This document shows positions 12,701-27,700 of a stretch of DNA of 64,000 nt, piece by piece. The notes beneath the pieces were generated by a model. The model saw nothing but the letters and a program-made list of their open reading frames with translations, ran no database searches and had not been told where the DNA came from. Positions within the stretch are counted from its first letter, which is position 1, and each line of letters begins with the position of its first letter. The DNA is from Sanderia malayensis (taxonomy: Eukaryota; Cnidaria; Scyphozoa; Semaeostomeae; Pelagiidae), in contig RQOL01000861.1 of NCBI GenBank assembly GCA_013076295.1, positions 5,186,235 to 5,250,234 on the forward strand, read 5' to 3'. Position numbers and translations under genes: made by a program.

Positions 12701-15700
12701 GATGACGTAATCTACCTTATTTACACCGACACGTTGGAGGAGACAGAGGGCTGACTGCTTACTGCCATATCTCTTCATATATGGGCAAGTATGCATCGGT
12801 CGACATTAACAAGCGTACTTGCCCGGTTAACTTCCCTTCCCGCATTTTTGACGACAAAACTAGAATCTCGTTTGCATGAAATTTATCACCATCGGAATTT
12901 GACACCGTGATTTTATAGCCTCGTTTTGGTTCTTTGTTGCTCTCAGAACTTTTCTCCTCCCCCCTTAAATGCTGTCCTGGCGTCAGTGTTCAGTGTGTGT
13001 AATTATTATTTGATTTCAAATAGGGAGGTCTTTTCCAACATTATTGACCAGTTATTTCGCTGTGTTTGTTTAAAGGCGTAATACAGTTCTGTTTTGAGAT
13101 ATTGGGTATGGTCTTACAATGAAAGTACTGCATTCATATTCGAGCTGATTTGTTTTTATTCGACGGCCATGTCCGGGCCTGTCCCTATAATTGACCGGCT
13201 AGATTACCTCTTAACATTCTGTGTGAACCATCATGGTCGAATAGATAAAATAAGTGGAAGAAAAATAGAAACATCATCCTACTGTGATTGACATGTATTA
13301 CTCATTTCTTCCACCACACTCTTGCAAAATAAATAAATATTTAATCAATGTAGCCGTTAAACCAGTTTAACATTTGAATTGTGGCTGCATGTTTGCTCAG
13401 ACAAGTCATCTCATAGCATGCCACCAAAGAAGAACAAATATCGAAGATGTAGTGCAGTTAATGTTGTTCAAATTTCGTGAAGATATACTTTGTTTGCATC
13501 GGTAAGTAGCAACTTGAACGTTGTTGTGTTGCAATGCCGAATTTATGTAGCTTGTCGTCTTTTTCGCGTTTCCTTATATTCATTGATTGGTGAGGCTATA
13601 TTCATGAATAGGCAGATAGGTCACGTATCATTCATACATACTGTAACACATGTTTCGTAATTAGATTCTCTGTAGTTACAACATTTTATATCTTGTTAAC
13701 AATGGCGAAACGGGGGAATATCATGTCCCAAAATGTTTGTTTTGAAGAAAGTTTTGAAATATAAAAGGAAATCACGACGTTAATTACACACAAGACGAGC
13801 TTCTTGAAAAAATAGTTCAAAGAAAAGAAAACATTCAAACTTAATTACCAGTTTCCCAAATGACTTCCTAAGCAACAAAACTTAAAAACACCTCCAATTT
13901 CTCCGAGTACTAAGGATTCTTAATTTTTTTAACTATTTCATTTCAACACTAATTCCATTAACAATTATGATATCAAAAAACTTGATTCAGTGCCCCCCTT
14001 TTAACCGAACCCTTGATTTAGCTTTGCCTTAACACCCCCTTTTTGAGTCTCGTATATTATTTATAGGCAACCAGTCGACTTGAAAGCTCATCGAATAAGT
14101 TCGATAAAAATAGATATCTATATTAATAATCTGCAACAAAGACACTCCACCCTGAGGCTTCAGTCTAAATTTGTGTCTTTTCTTTCTTTATAATGGTTAG
14201 TATAGATTAAAAGACTATAGAATTTTATTGCTAAATTAATCACGTGATCATTGAATGGGAGACGTGATAGTTTCTTTCTCGCTTGCTTGCACTGTCAATC
14301 AGAATGCAGTGTTCCATCCAAATATTTAATTGCCAAGATCATTCAATTGCGTTTCTGTGCTTGAACAAAGGGGCTCAAAAAGTGCATTTTTCGTGTCAAT
14401 GCGGTACGATATTGCTGCTTCATACTGCCACCGTAAACAACTCGGCTATATTCTTACTTGAATGCATACAGTGCGGACCCTCGCTGGGAAATGTACTAAA
14501 TTTCCTCTACATTTCCTCTCATGCGCGGTTGCTACAGTGGATTGTAACAGTACCATGTGCTTCTTCATCACTAGTTGAAAACCCCCAAGTATAATTACGA
14601 CAGTATACCAATTATCATTGGCCAGTGTGTTCGTGACGCGCATAAGGAGCATCAAGTTCATGCCTGTATTAGGTAAGTGTACTATCTTACACTTAAATTG
14701 CACTTAGATCGTATTTGGACCGAGATATCAAAGGTCCAGCCAAACTTCCGACCCTGGCCAATGAAGTTTGTGGTTTAAATGAATAAATTTGCTTCATATA
14801 TCGAGGATTTCTAGTTTTACCGGCATAGTTTATGCGTATGAAACTACGATTAGGCAAAGTCGTATTTGTTAGGAACACGGTGTCAGAGGAGACTATACTG
14901 ACCAATTAGAAAATTTTCAATGCAGACAATAGTGGTAATGATGTTAACAAACGTTTATCATTTTATCAGAGTCTAAATGATGAAGATAATGTATATTTTG
15001 GGACATCTAAGTTGCATGCCCCGAAAATCATGAACTTCCTAAGATTTTTTGATATTATCATTTCTCTTGAGAACGAAGAAGCTTTTGGTAGTGAGAAATT
15101 AATATTCAACTCAGATATGCAATGTTAAATTAGCAGATTCAGAAAACGGAGCTCTTGTTTGCAATATTGTTCATCACGTATTGCAAAACGTGGCAGTGTC
15201 AATACTATGCTAGTTTCGCATTGCAAGCACATTGTAAGAGTGTATATTACATAATGCAGTAGCGATGGGTAATGGAGGTGGGGCATAGAGTAGCATTCCT
15301 ACGCCCCCTTCAAATTTCTATTCGCTTCTCCCTTTCATTATTGCTTACTTAGTAGCACCAGTAATTCAATAAATCACTTATACGGTGGATATTATATGTG
15401 AAAAGGCTGCTAAGTGTATGAGGTGGGATCTTTGTTATGATTATGAGCATAGTATTAGCAATGTGTAAAACGTTTGAGGTAGTGAACATCAGACTTGGTG
15501 AAAGGTTTACTGTATTGGCTTTTGTACTGGTTATTGTAGTTTTTTGCTCCTGTTGGAACTATTGCACAAGTACTAATTATAAAGGTATTGCAAATTGCAT
15601 TTCGTAAAGTGGCCGCTTTTTACATCAGGTGAGAGGTGCATTACCCTCGTTCTTCAATTATGTATATTGGAATTCATAATTTTGGCACTTAGCACGGTGT

Positions 15701-18700
15701 ATGGTGGTATTTAATGAATAGCAATATGTAATCATTGAATATTCTTTTCTCCGTAATTAACAGCTAAGGCAGCTAGTCTTGGTTTTTGGGACGGGCATAA
15801 TTAGTCGATGCTAACAAAGTAAATGAAAGACAAATTAACAAACCGCTACACCTGGGACTTCTCCAAATCCATCGTTTGATTCCTCGTTAACTAATTGATT
15901 AACTTCCTTGGGCTGTGTTTATGTGATTAACCGAAAGAAAAAGGCCCATTTAATGTTGTGCGCTTAGTTTACATCGGTCTGTCTTCAGCGTGAAGCACAG
16001 AAGCATAGATAATGAATTGTTCATATTAAGTGTCTTTGCCGAAGAAAATTGTTAGCCACGCCCTTTGCAATTGCCGTCATTTGTCGACTAGCCTTTTGAG
16101 AAGAACAGTTCATTTACTTAACACATAGAAAAGTAATCTAAAATTGATATTTGGGGATGATAAAACGTTTAAGGAAAGGGGCCGTTGTACCCCCCCCCCC
16201 TCACCCCACCGCGTGTAACACAGATGACAGAGGAAGGTTGAGCTAGATAGTTATCGCCTTTGTATGTTGTTATGTCGTTGTTTTGCGAGTACACTGTAAC
16301 TGGGAAATGTTACGTTTGCATACACTACTCCATTTTATAATCGTTGTGTAATGTAATAAAATTGTACTTTGTCAGATAGCTGACTATTGGGTTTGTGCAG
16401 GCTATCACATCGCTCCGCCTTCTTAATGGCTAAGACAATAGACGCAAACATGATTAAGACCTGTTGTCTTATCAAGATAAACAAGGGTGGAGCATGCGCG
16501 GCATTGAATAATTTAATGTAAATGAGTGATTGATTGCGATAAATTGTTTACAGAAGTGTGCAAGTTTGCTTTCCTCTTCTCCTTCCAGTACTGTATGTAT
16601 GCATGAATTGGCACACAATGAATCGAATATTCGTGCACGATATACTCATGTCAATGCATCGTGTCACGAAAATTGGCAATCCTCAGCATAGCTAGGGTAT
16701 GCCTATGGCGTCAACTTGTACCAATATTAGGCGTTCGTCAAAATTCGCAACTAGTACTTAACTTAAACACGTTATGAAGCAATTCTTGAATTGAGGGGTC
16801 ATATAATGCAATCAGATTCTGGGAATAGAATGTTCTGTTTGCTTGGGTTTGAACTAGTGATATTGAACCACGATTGTTGATAAAAGTTCGTGTATCTATT
16901 TCTGTTATTATGGGCTCTACAATGGTGCTTATTGGCGTTATCAGATCAGACGTTATCATGGTCTATCAGTCACTAGAAAGGCCTTTTGTTTTACGCTGCT
17001 AATTCTATTTCCAGAGAAAATTTCAGTTTTTGTTCGATTAATTGTAAATGAAATCAATCAGTGCTGAAAGAATGTTTATGTTCATTTGAATGTTCTTAGC
17101 TTATCTCTGTGTATATGCGTGTGCCAAGTTGAGACAGCCAATCACGAGACTAGCTGTCAATCACGTGACCTGCCACCCATGTTCTACTAACCAATAACGT
17201 GCTCGTGTTTCTACCAGGCTAACATTTGTAACATGGATATCTTAATATGGAGAATTATTTCGAAGATAATTATTTACAGGAAAGCTAATGATCATATTCT
17301 TTATTATGCACATCCATTGCAATTTCCTTTAAATTTAAAACTTTAACATTATCGGTTTCCGTCGTATTTCGAATTATATACTGGACAGAACTCGGGAAGT
17401 TATACAGAGTTAAAGTATACAATTTTCATTTATTAATAGATGCAATTTACCCGGTTGGACGGGGGCTTTGTTTTTATTTATAGATGCAATTCAATCGGAA
17501 CAAGTCACTGCATGAATAGAGTAATTATTTCCACCTCAAAACATTCTAAAATGCTCTTTAAATTTATGGCAGCTGTCTTTTTTACGCAAAGAAAAACAAC
17601 AATATTCTTGCAAGTTGCTGCGTGTTTACATTACGTTCCTAATTAGTCTGTGTGTGTATCTTTGTGGCACTAATTAGTGTGAAATAGTCTTGTGAAATGG
17701 CCATCAATTAACGCGTTAATGCGGAGGTCTGTAATTCATTACAGCGTAGATCTTCATGATAATATCATCTATTTCTTTATTCACAAATTTAGTTGCTTCA
17801 ATTTTCTATTCGCAAAATTTAAACCGATACTGATCAGACCTGAAGATTGGAGAAGTGAATTGGTTTATCAGTTCAGCTTGCGATTTGAGCGTGTAATATA
17901 ATATAAATGCCATTCCAATATTGCTATTGCACATAATTAGCAGTTGTCAGGGGCACCCGAGTTTGTAATCGTTTCGTTTATTTCCTCGTGATTTTGCCAG
18001 TGTACGCCATTTAAATAGTTTTCACATTTCATGTCGGTCGTCTTTGTTATTTATTAACTGCTGATCGTCATCACTTTCTGTTACATCACCATCTATTCCT
18101 GCAGCAGGTATTCACATTTTGTATAATTTTCTTGCTTATTTTCGTATCTACAGATTGATTAACTTTGAATAACGTGAATGTTTGGGGTATTGTTGCTTTT
18201 TTCAACCCATGTTTCATTTAGCATTGTTTCTTCCATGTTTCATTTATGTCCATGCTCTTGACTACTCGAACTGGAAACATCGCGGACTCGAACAAATTCC
18301 ATATTTTCCTACATGTTTGACATATCCCAGCTTTCAGCTTATAATTGTTGAACAAGTTGTTATTTGAGCTGTGTATCAGTTTTTAATGAAGGTACACGTT
18401 TTTTTACAAGAAAAGTGCTTCATAACAAAGCTTTCAAACAATCAAATTCAGTACAGGAATTTTTAAACCTCAGAGAGTTGCAAAATTCCATATACTTTTT
18501 GAAGGAGAAATTGGTTATCGCGCCGTTCGCGAAATATTTAATGTTGTGACTATGTTACAGTATCTATCGACATTTGGTTTTTAAAATGTTTTTAATAACA
18601 TAGCATTACATCTCCGTCGATGCGCATGTTCAGTAACCTAAGACCCCGTTTACACGGGAACGGATCCGAGTGGATCCGTTCCCAAACAGGTTACGGTAGG

Positions 18701-21700
18701 TGTTTCATTTACACGGGTACGCATGGATCCGTTCCTTTTTGGGAACGGGATCGTATCTTTTTGGGTACGCTAGAAAAGCGGATCCATTTGGGTCCGTTCC
18801 CGTATCGGTGTCGTGTAAACGCTTGGGACGGAACCAGAACAGGCACGGCACTGAACTGAGGCTATTGCAACATTGATTGTTTTATCGCAAGTCCAAAATA
18901 TAACCAGTACAAAATGTCTGGGCCTATTGAAAAGCAAGTAATATCAATTTTGTCTCTAATGTTTTACAATATAGCTTCTTTGTTGTATGTTGTAAGTTTA
19001 GTTTGCGAACAACATCGACAGTGATTGGAGTTCATGTTGAACCAAACAATTGGGGCAGGTGAAGGAAGGAAATGTTTTGGCGCAATTACAAGTAAACAAC
19101 AACAAAACACAACACGCCTTAACTTGAACAACCGCGCATGCTCAACAATTGGATCCGTTCTCGTGTAAACTCGACAACTTTTTGAGTCCGTTCCCGTGTA
19201 AACGCTATACAATCGTTCCCATATCGTACCCAAAAGGCACGGACCTATTGGGTCCGTATCTTTTTCTCTCGTGTATACGGGGCCTAAAGCTTTTCAATTT
19301 TGCTGAGTATGTAGGCCTTAAGAATGTTTTAGTTGAGAACTGCTGAGAACCAGGAATGCCGGATACTGTTCTGAAGAATCTCCTCCATAAAAAAATCTTG
19401 CAGTTGAGTTCATTGTCAATTCAAACCGAGGCTTGCGCATAATGGCCTTTAAGCTCGAAATATTAGGCGAGTGTCTTATTTCTTGTTCATTTTATCGGCT
19501 TTCTTTTTTATCGCCCACCTTCAAATAAATCTTTACAAAGCAAGCATTCCTTACCTCAGGGCACGTTTTCGTAAAATGATTGATTTGGGTGAAATTAGTG
19601 CTGTAATTAATGAACTCAGTTGATTGCTTGTTTTGAAGTGTTTACGCCTTTGCAACTTATCTGATTTACGAGCACTTTACTTTACGAGCATTAATTTGCT
19701 TAAACCGAAATTGTTGTCTGTTATTGGCTAGATTTTCCATGCCAGGAATATATTGAATATTTATCGATGTTTTTATCAACAACGCTATGTTGATATCTCT
19801 ATAAAACTGTGCGGAGCAACTGAACAACATGTGCGGAGGCTAAGAATTTATGTTATTTTTTTTATCACAGACACGGTCTTTGTGCTTTGATTTCTCATGG
19901 GGCAAGAATGTCGGCCATTTTCCCAGCAAGTTTCTCCTTTTTATTTCTTTATTTATTGTTTGTTTGTTTGTTTATTCTGGAATTTCTTGTGCCTTTGATT
20001 TGTTAATTAAAAAGTCTTTCCGGCATTTGCATTGGCCTCCTTTTTGATTTTACTTTACTTTGCTCTGAATCGAGAAAGAACTTTCGGTTGTTGTTCTTTT
20101 TCGTGAGCTGCATTCTGATTGGCTGTCATAAAAACTGGTCCGATTGGCTGTCACGCGGTTAAAAATAGGGCTTATGTTGTTTGATTTTGACATTGAGATT
20201 TTTAAGGATTCATTCGTTTTTAAATAACCTTGAATGGAGCTCTGACTTTATTTTTAATTGAAGATCGTCCGAAATTATTTTTAACATAGATTTACGCTTT
20301 CAGATTATTGAATCATGCATATATGATCGGTTTTAAACTCCCTTTCTCCTTCATATAAGCACAACCGAAATGAAAGTAAAAAATGGCGGCATTAAGTTGA
20401 TTTATTGTAAGCATTGGACAAATTTAATTAGCAATGATCTTTTTCTTGTCGTTGGTTAAACCTTATTTAACTTTGCTTTTTCCTTGGCTTTATTCCATAT
20501 CAATGGTTCTTTTATGTCCTGCTGTGACAGTTTCAAAAAGTCTGCTCCAAATTGCGATTCATTGCTGCTTGCTGCTTGCATCCGCTGTCTTGTCTCGCTC
20601 CGGCCTGGCCTATCTCTCCGAAGAGATGAAATTCGATTTTGAAAAAAAGCCCTTCATCATTGCATTGTGGCAGTGAATTCAATTTGTACAACACTGATGC
20701 TGTTACGGTGATTACGATGATTATGATAATGATGATTATGACTGGTCGAGCAACACCTCGACGAAGTTTTCTCGCGTGAATTTCATTTGCTGTTTGGAAG
20801 AAAGTTGGAATGTTATTCAACGTTCAACTGAGCATTCATCAATCTAAAACACAAGATAGCAGTGATTTAAGTGCCGTATGTCATACATAGCAAGCAAAGA
20901 AATCTGGTAAAATAAACAATTTTTATTTCCAGTTTTAACGTCTTCAGCTAACTACATTTGTATCTAGTCAAGGCCGCTCTGTGCCTCTGTATATACATGT
21001 CATTGATCATTAGAAAACAGACGGCCAAACAGTAATTGTTCAATGCTGGGCAGAACAGAATAAAGTTTAAGACAAGAAGAAAATTGTGTTTCTTGTCTAA
21101 AATGTGTATGTTTGTGTGTGTGTCTGTGTGTCGTAACAGTTGCGCGAAACAATGCAATCAATGTACGTTGATAATTTTACAAGCATGCCTTTCGCTTTTA
21201 TGACTGACGTACGTGTGATAGGTAACACTGTAATGCGAATTGCTTCAAAACTTGGCAGTATTATTATTTGCAGTGATGGACATGGAATGGAGTTTAGACG
21301 ACGTTTAGGCTGTAGTATATATGTTTAGATGATGTTTGTTTAGTTAACTTGTTGGTGTGTTGCATTTGTTCCATTCTAATAAAGCTGTCTGGAAATGCTT
21401 GTCAATAGAATAGAGAAGCTCACATCTCTTAATATTTATTTCCCATACGGTGATTATCACACTTTCTAATGGCTGTCTCGTACAGCGTTCTATAGATAGT
21501 TAAGTGCAACAACTATGTAGCTATACACATCCACTTCATTGTCACTGTGGTTTTGTCTATATCTATACGTATGTGTGCGTCCAATTACGCGTTCTCAATT
21601 ATTTACACCCCTTTTGTTGTGTGCTAAACAATAAAAGGAAACGGGTTGATCCTGAAGCTAAATGGATCAGAACAGTACCCTTTCTCTTGAAATTAGGAGG

Positions 21701-24700
21701 TTTCGCACCAACGTGTCAACCAATTATCCGGCATTGTCTTAAATTTGAATCTGGTTTTGGCCCTGTTGATTAGTGACTGAGTCGTTTTTAATAACATAAA
21801 TAGCCCTCGCATGGAAATATGCAAACGAGATCACGATTCTGTTATTGTCTCGTTATTGTTACGGTTGTTCATATGAATTATTACGTATTTAAATAACGAA
21901 TAATGCCTGTTGTTTTGCTGACTCTACGCGTGTTATGTAAAGTATAATCGCCAGACGAACACTTGTCGTTTCGTTGAAATCTCATTTGAGTGAAGACTTT
22001 GGTCTGGTACGTATAAGCTTTAGTACGGTGAGATTATTTGCGCGTTAGTTGAGTGTGTTATACATAATCGATCTTCTTAGCTATTACATGCTAGTTTCTT
22101 GCCAAGCTTAGCATCTATGTGCTATAGAATTCAGGTTGCAAGATATTTCCTTTGAAAGCACTGGCATCAAACTGAGCTGTCGCCATTTCAGCTTGCGGCA
22201 TGTGTACTAGTATTTTTATCCTGGTTAATTCCTCGACAACAATAACAAATCACCAGGTCAATCGTTTTGCTTGTTCTCTGTTTGTACGAATCGTGCACAA
22301 TGCGTTGCATAGTACAACAAACCAAACATTGCATGTCATATGCATGTACTATCTATTGAGGATGAAGTGCGTACACCTGAATCACAATGTAGCAAGGGCG
22401 GACAACAGAAACATATTTTTGTTTGCCTAGGGAGTTATTCCGAGGGTAAATTGTACCTTGAATCGGATGAAACAGTCCATATGTTTAGTATTTTATGGTG
22501 GATAGTTTATTTATTATCATTATGGACTTATTATATACATACTGTAACGTCGTATTAATTAACGAAAACGAGGCAAATGGGCCTAAATTATTCATTTTAG
22601 TGTACACTTCTTCATTCAGTGCTCAGTCTAATGCATTCTACTCAGAAACCAATTCGTTTCAACTTGCTGGCAGTTCAGGATCTTTTTTCTTTTGTGCCAT
22701 TTCTAATTGCGTTATGTATAACGCAAAAGGGTTTCCGTGTGTATTGTTCAGGAGAAAGCACCTGAACATACATAAGCAACGGCTGGTTTAATGCGGTCAG
22801 AACGGGTTGATTGTTAAGCTGGTCTCTTCTCAGTTCTTGTAGTTGGGTTTGTTGCATCTTTGCAACTTTCCAATGTAATGCATGCATGAGATGGCTCCGA
22901 AGCGCGACCACAATTAAGTATTACGTCTAAACGGCACAATGCTATCCTTTCCTTATTTGTGTTATCCATGTGCATCATAATTGTTTGTTATTCTCATTAA
23001 TGCTTTTAATGCAAGGAAATATGCAAATGAGATTTCCTCGAATTTGTTGTATGTTTGCTTTGGATAGAACTCGATTCTATTCTGAGTTAATCCAGCGCTG
23101 TCAGACTGACGTTGTTGTTAGATCTTCTTTGAAAGGTGCTGCATTATCATGCCGTATTATATTGATGCTTGTGTTCCCCACAATATCTTGTGCTTTGAGA
23201 GTAAGATGATTTCATTCATCGTTTGCTCTTCTTTAAAGCGGTCGCATGAAATTCTTGTTATTGATATTTTTCGTTGATTTTTGTAGAATATACTTTGTAT
23301 CGTTATATGATCACTGTCTTCTAGATTGAAGAATTGACACCGAGTATAGTGGCCGTGCTTCAAGTAGTCCACGAGGATAACAACAGCAGCAAGTGCAAGG
23401 ATAACAATAACGCTGTCAAATGTCCTGTTTGTGACAGAAGCCTCGACTCATTAATAAAACAAGCATTGACGCCTATAAAACAGCAACAACAAGAAAACAT
23501 GCAGCAGCAGTCGTCGACCAGTTTGCCAAGGAATTTCAGTCTGCAGTCTTCAACTTCTGCTCGTGGCAAACAGTTGAAGGAAGACGATGTATGCCTGCTT
23601 CAGAGTGTGAAATCTTATATCAAAACTATTGATGCTCAATTCACATCGAATACTATACAACGGGATATGAGCGAATCTGCGGATAAAATCAATCCAGAAG
23701 ATCAGAGTGAAAGTGAATTGTCATCAACAACATCTGCATCATCGTTTTTCTACAGGTAAGCCATGTTTTATTCAGCATACTTGGCAACTAAGTATCAATG
23801 TGTTTTCTCTCTTTAATGCGCGCCTTCTTCTGCAACAAATGTGAGTTTGAGTACATTATACATGCAATTATATTGCATCTATGCAATATAATTGCGTGTA
23901 CATTATTGTGTTTAAAACACTATATTCACTCATTCATTTTTTTATTCGCTTTAGCCTTCGTCCCATCTTTCACTGATTTTTTCTTACAAACTCATCTAAC
24001 CTATCTATCCTTCACTGTACAGTGTGTCTACATTCGCTCTTCCATCATCGCACATTGGATAAATTCACTCCTTCTTTCATTTCTTTCTTTATTCGTGCGT
24101 TCGTTTACAGACAAATGGGAGTTCAAATGGGGGAAAAGTCTTTTCTTGCCTATTTTCCGTAACATTTGCCATCTTTTTTTACATGGGTCATGGGTTATGA
24201 GCATGGTTGCCGTGAAATTTTGTCCTTGTCCTTTCCAAATACTGGAAGTATTGTCGAATGATGTCTTTTATGACACAGTTTCGCGAATAAAGCCCCGACA
24301 CGACTTATATCCAATGTGTACATATTTATTCCACATGATCAGAAAGCCGCATCGACCATACTATAAATTTACAAGGACGAATGCGAAGTAATCACAGCGA
24401 TCAATTCTCACTGTAAGATTCAAAGTCTATCTGTCTTCCAGCGGCCTCGAAGTCTGTAGAGACAAATTTTGAAGGATCATCTTGAAACAAGATTTATGAA
24501 CTATGATGGCAAATGTTAGAATGAACAAACGTTGTTTGTACATTGACGAAGATTAATCTGGTATTATAACTGCTTGTTGTACTTGTATTCTTGTCTGGCT
24601 GTTCATCTGAATTCAGTACTATTAAGGTTACCTATCAACTCTAGTGGTGCTTGTTTTTTCGACATCACGACGTAATGTTAACCCAATCACAGTTTTGATT

Positions 24701-27700
24701 CACAGTAACCCCCTATCTTTCATCTGTATTCATCATCAACAACTCTGCCATTTTGGAGTGAGAGAAACCTTTTTGCCCAGCAATTTTAAGCTCGGTTCCC
24801 ACCTGTCGTAAGTCGTCGGCGACTACCTCGCTCGCACGGCAAGTGAGACACAAGCTAAAGCCTGGCTTTGAACTTGATCCTACTTGAGCCTGAACCCATG
24901 ACCTGAAAATACCGGGTGGTCAACCTTAACCATCCCTCTCAATCAGTGAGTGAATGCGGTGTCGTAACTTGCTATCATGCTCTCATTTCTTGCATTGTAC
25001 TTTTTCATTGGATTCCCTCCTCTTTGGCATACAATTTAACAAGAACTGTTATTGTTCAAGTGTTGGTATTGTTTAAGTAATCACTTTGGAAGTAATAATG
25101 GTGTTTCTGCATTGCATAATAATTGTTATCAATTTTGGCCTGCCATCTTACGTCATCCAATGAGTCGTTGTAATTATTCGTCTAATTTTTGTGCTTTACA
25201 GTTTTCCATCATAATGAGGCATCAATCAAAGGAACTGTTTACTGCATTATGATTTCCCACTGCTTGTTGCAACCAAATCAATTCGTTTATTATCTCCCCC
25301 CCCCCTTTGCGTATTTTAAGCAGACCTGTCAAAGTGTTCAATTTGTTTTTCTACATCGACACGAAAAAATGTGCTAGGCCACCTGTTCGTGAGAGAAAAG
25401 AATTCAACCCATTCCACTTACACTATCCCTTTCTCTCGTCATCTTTTTGTAACATCCCACTCACACCTCGTTTGATCTTTTCGTGAATCTTTCTGCTGAC
25501 ATTGTTTTGTAGTTCATTGTTGACGTCATGTATATGTTGACTGTTTACGTATTTCGTTGTTTCCACACAAATAACGTCGGCTTGCGTATTGTAAACATCT
25601 ACAATAGGGGACAAAAGTCCCTGCGACACCTGAAAATTTCAATTGTTAATGTTATGTTTCTGCACCATAGAGATAGAATGTATACTATGTACTCTATATC
25701 CTATCTCTATATTCTGCACACTTTGTTCCCTGTGAGCAGAATGCGACCCCCATTCCACCAGAAATGTTTTCTTGTACACCAGCCTTTTCTCATCACTGGG
25801 CCAAAAGATTTTCGCCGATATTGAATTTGAATATAACCGCTTCTGAAGACATCATTGTTTAGCGGAGGGGAATAAACCATGCGTGTAAAACTGGCAAAAA
25901 TACAGGGCTTTTGTCCCCTATTGTACTTTTGCATTTTCTAGATATTTGTTTATCTGCTGCCTTTACATCATCACTTGTTTTGCCAAATTTTCATTGATCT
26001 TGTGTACAACACACTCTAATGATCACCTGTCCTCCATCTACTCCCTCCCCCTCACTCTATCCATAAGAAGGAATTCCCGAAGCCTGGTGAATTTTTACAT
26101 TTTAATATCATTTTATTCTTCTGGAATCAAGTCTGGTATATGTAGTAGTAGTCTCTGTTATAAATGTCTTGCGTATGCTGAATCTGAGGCGTAGGCGCAT
26201 ACCAAAAAATGAGTCGACGCGCACCACAATAAAAGGGCATAACGCATGACATGTGACACGTTTTTAATCTCAAGAGGGACATTTTATTATTCATAAAAAG
26301 GGCATGCTTCATGCTTCCCAAAGTGGTTTCAGGTGTTCCCCCGGTTTTTACGCCCTGCCCCACTTTATTTTTATATAAGGTGGGGGGGCATATGCAAGAC
26401 ATTTATAATAATAGAGACTACTACATATACATCAGTCGGTTAGATCTGCCAGCTAAGTTAAGCCCTCATTGTTTTCTTTTCTATATAATAGTTTGTCAAT
26501 CTGCTTTCCTTTTTTTTATCGAGGTTCTTCGTTGTTTGTACTTCTCGTGCCAATCTATTCCCGAGCAGTAAGCTGCACTTTATTCACAGTTATTTGGCGA
26601 GACTCCCTCCCCACTTTACTCAGCGAATTCTTCTCTTTGAGTATAGGGACAATTCAAGGTGTCCTGCCCTGCCCTATCCTAATTCAAAGTTGCATTGCTG
26701 AAGTGACTTTTTCATAATCGTTATATTGTTGTTTCGTGACCGTGTTATCTATCGGCTTTCTTTTCTTTACTCAAATAATTAAAACCATCAAGCAGATGCT
26801 TTGTACACATCTTGTTCTGACGTAGAAAAACATCATTAGTCGTAGGACAATCGCATATTTAGTTCAGACTAAATTAATATTCAGTGATGACGGTCACTTC
26901 TCTTTCGTCTTGTTGGTTTTTGTGTGTGCCGATGGTTATTCCGACTGTAGACAGGCAGATGATTTGGATTCGTTTGACTTGCTCTCTACTTCACTTCACT
27001 TTATGAAGAACTAATTCATTACAACAGAGATAAAAGACTCGTCACAAAGATGTGATGGACGTGCCCTCTTTGCTTACTCTTTACGCGAGAAATCAACTAC
27101 TTTACTATCATCTGAGGTTTGTCGTTCGAAATCATGTTATTATGAACTGCACCTACTAACAATGATCATCATGTGTACACTCGAACTTGGACTTATTTAT
27201 TAATTGTCTAATCTAATTTGACGCGTATACAACGACAGTATTTCACAACTTTTGCTGCTTTACTGATATTTCTTTTCCGTTCAATTCTCATTCGCATGAC
27301 AGGAAAGTTTCTTAAACTTGAGATAAACAAAATTTCCGTTCAATAATTCTCGATTGAAGCTAATGCGAGCTCTGCTTTTCTGTTGGAGCTCTTTCGATTC
27401 TGAAAAGGGCAGATATTGAATAACAAACATGGAAAAGTGTTTCAAACATGGTCGAAATGGGGTTGAATTATCAAGATAATCAAGCTGCTTACTTATGTTA
27501 TTCTGTTGGATCTTTTTGTGGAATTTAACTTTTTGTTGATGAAGCATTATTCCAGGGTTCGCTACTTTTTTATGTGTTTATGAAGAGTACAGAAGGGTAA
27601 AATTTCTGAACAAAAACATGTATTCATGTTCTTTTTCTCACAACGTGGACTCGTCATAATATGCTAAATTGATTGTGTCAATTCCTAATTGTTATTGTTT

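Larger units (their letters stand above)
3930..23324 (+). other. First intron of the kinesin gene, about 19.4 kb
   Basis: The intron starts GTGAGT after a phase-0 Ser codon and ends in CTTCTAG before an exon reading [13 protein letters not shown] found no further coding exon inside it; the two flanking exons join in phase and together rebuild the paired CxxC N-terminus. It contains inverted-repeat transposons at 7073-7262 and 18639-19289, a ~32-bp tandem repeat near 5880, perfect hairpins near 8100 and 8200, a poly-C tract near 16190, and a possible transposon near 11641-12005. Open frames inside are short and match nothing I know. A distant regulatory role is possible but not shown. Confidence 0.7.

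Noticed and set aside
18620..19346. Several ORFs with GTGTGTV-like repeats
   Set aside because: They are frames through the nested palindromes of the MITE at 18639-19289.
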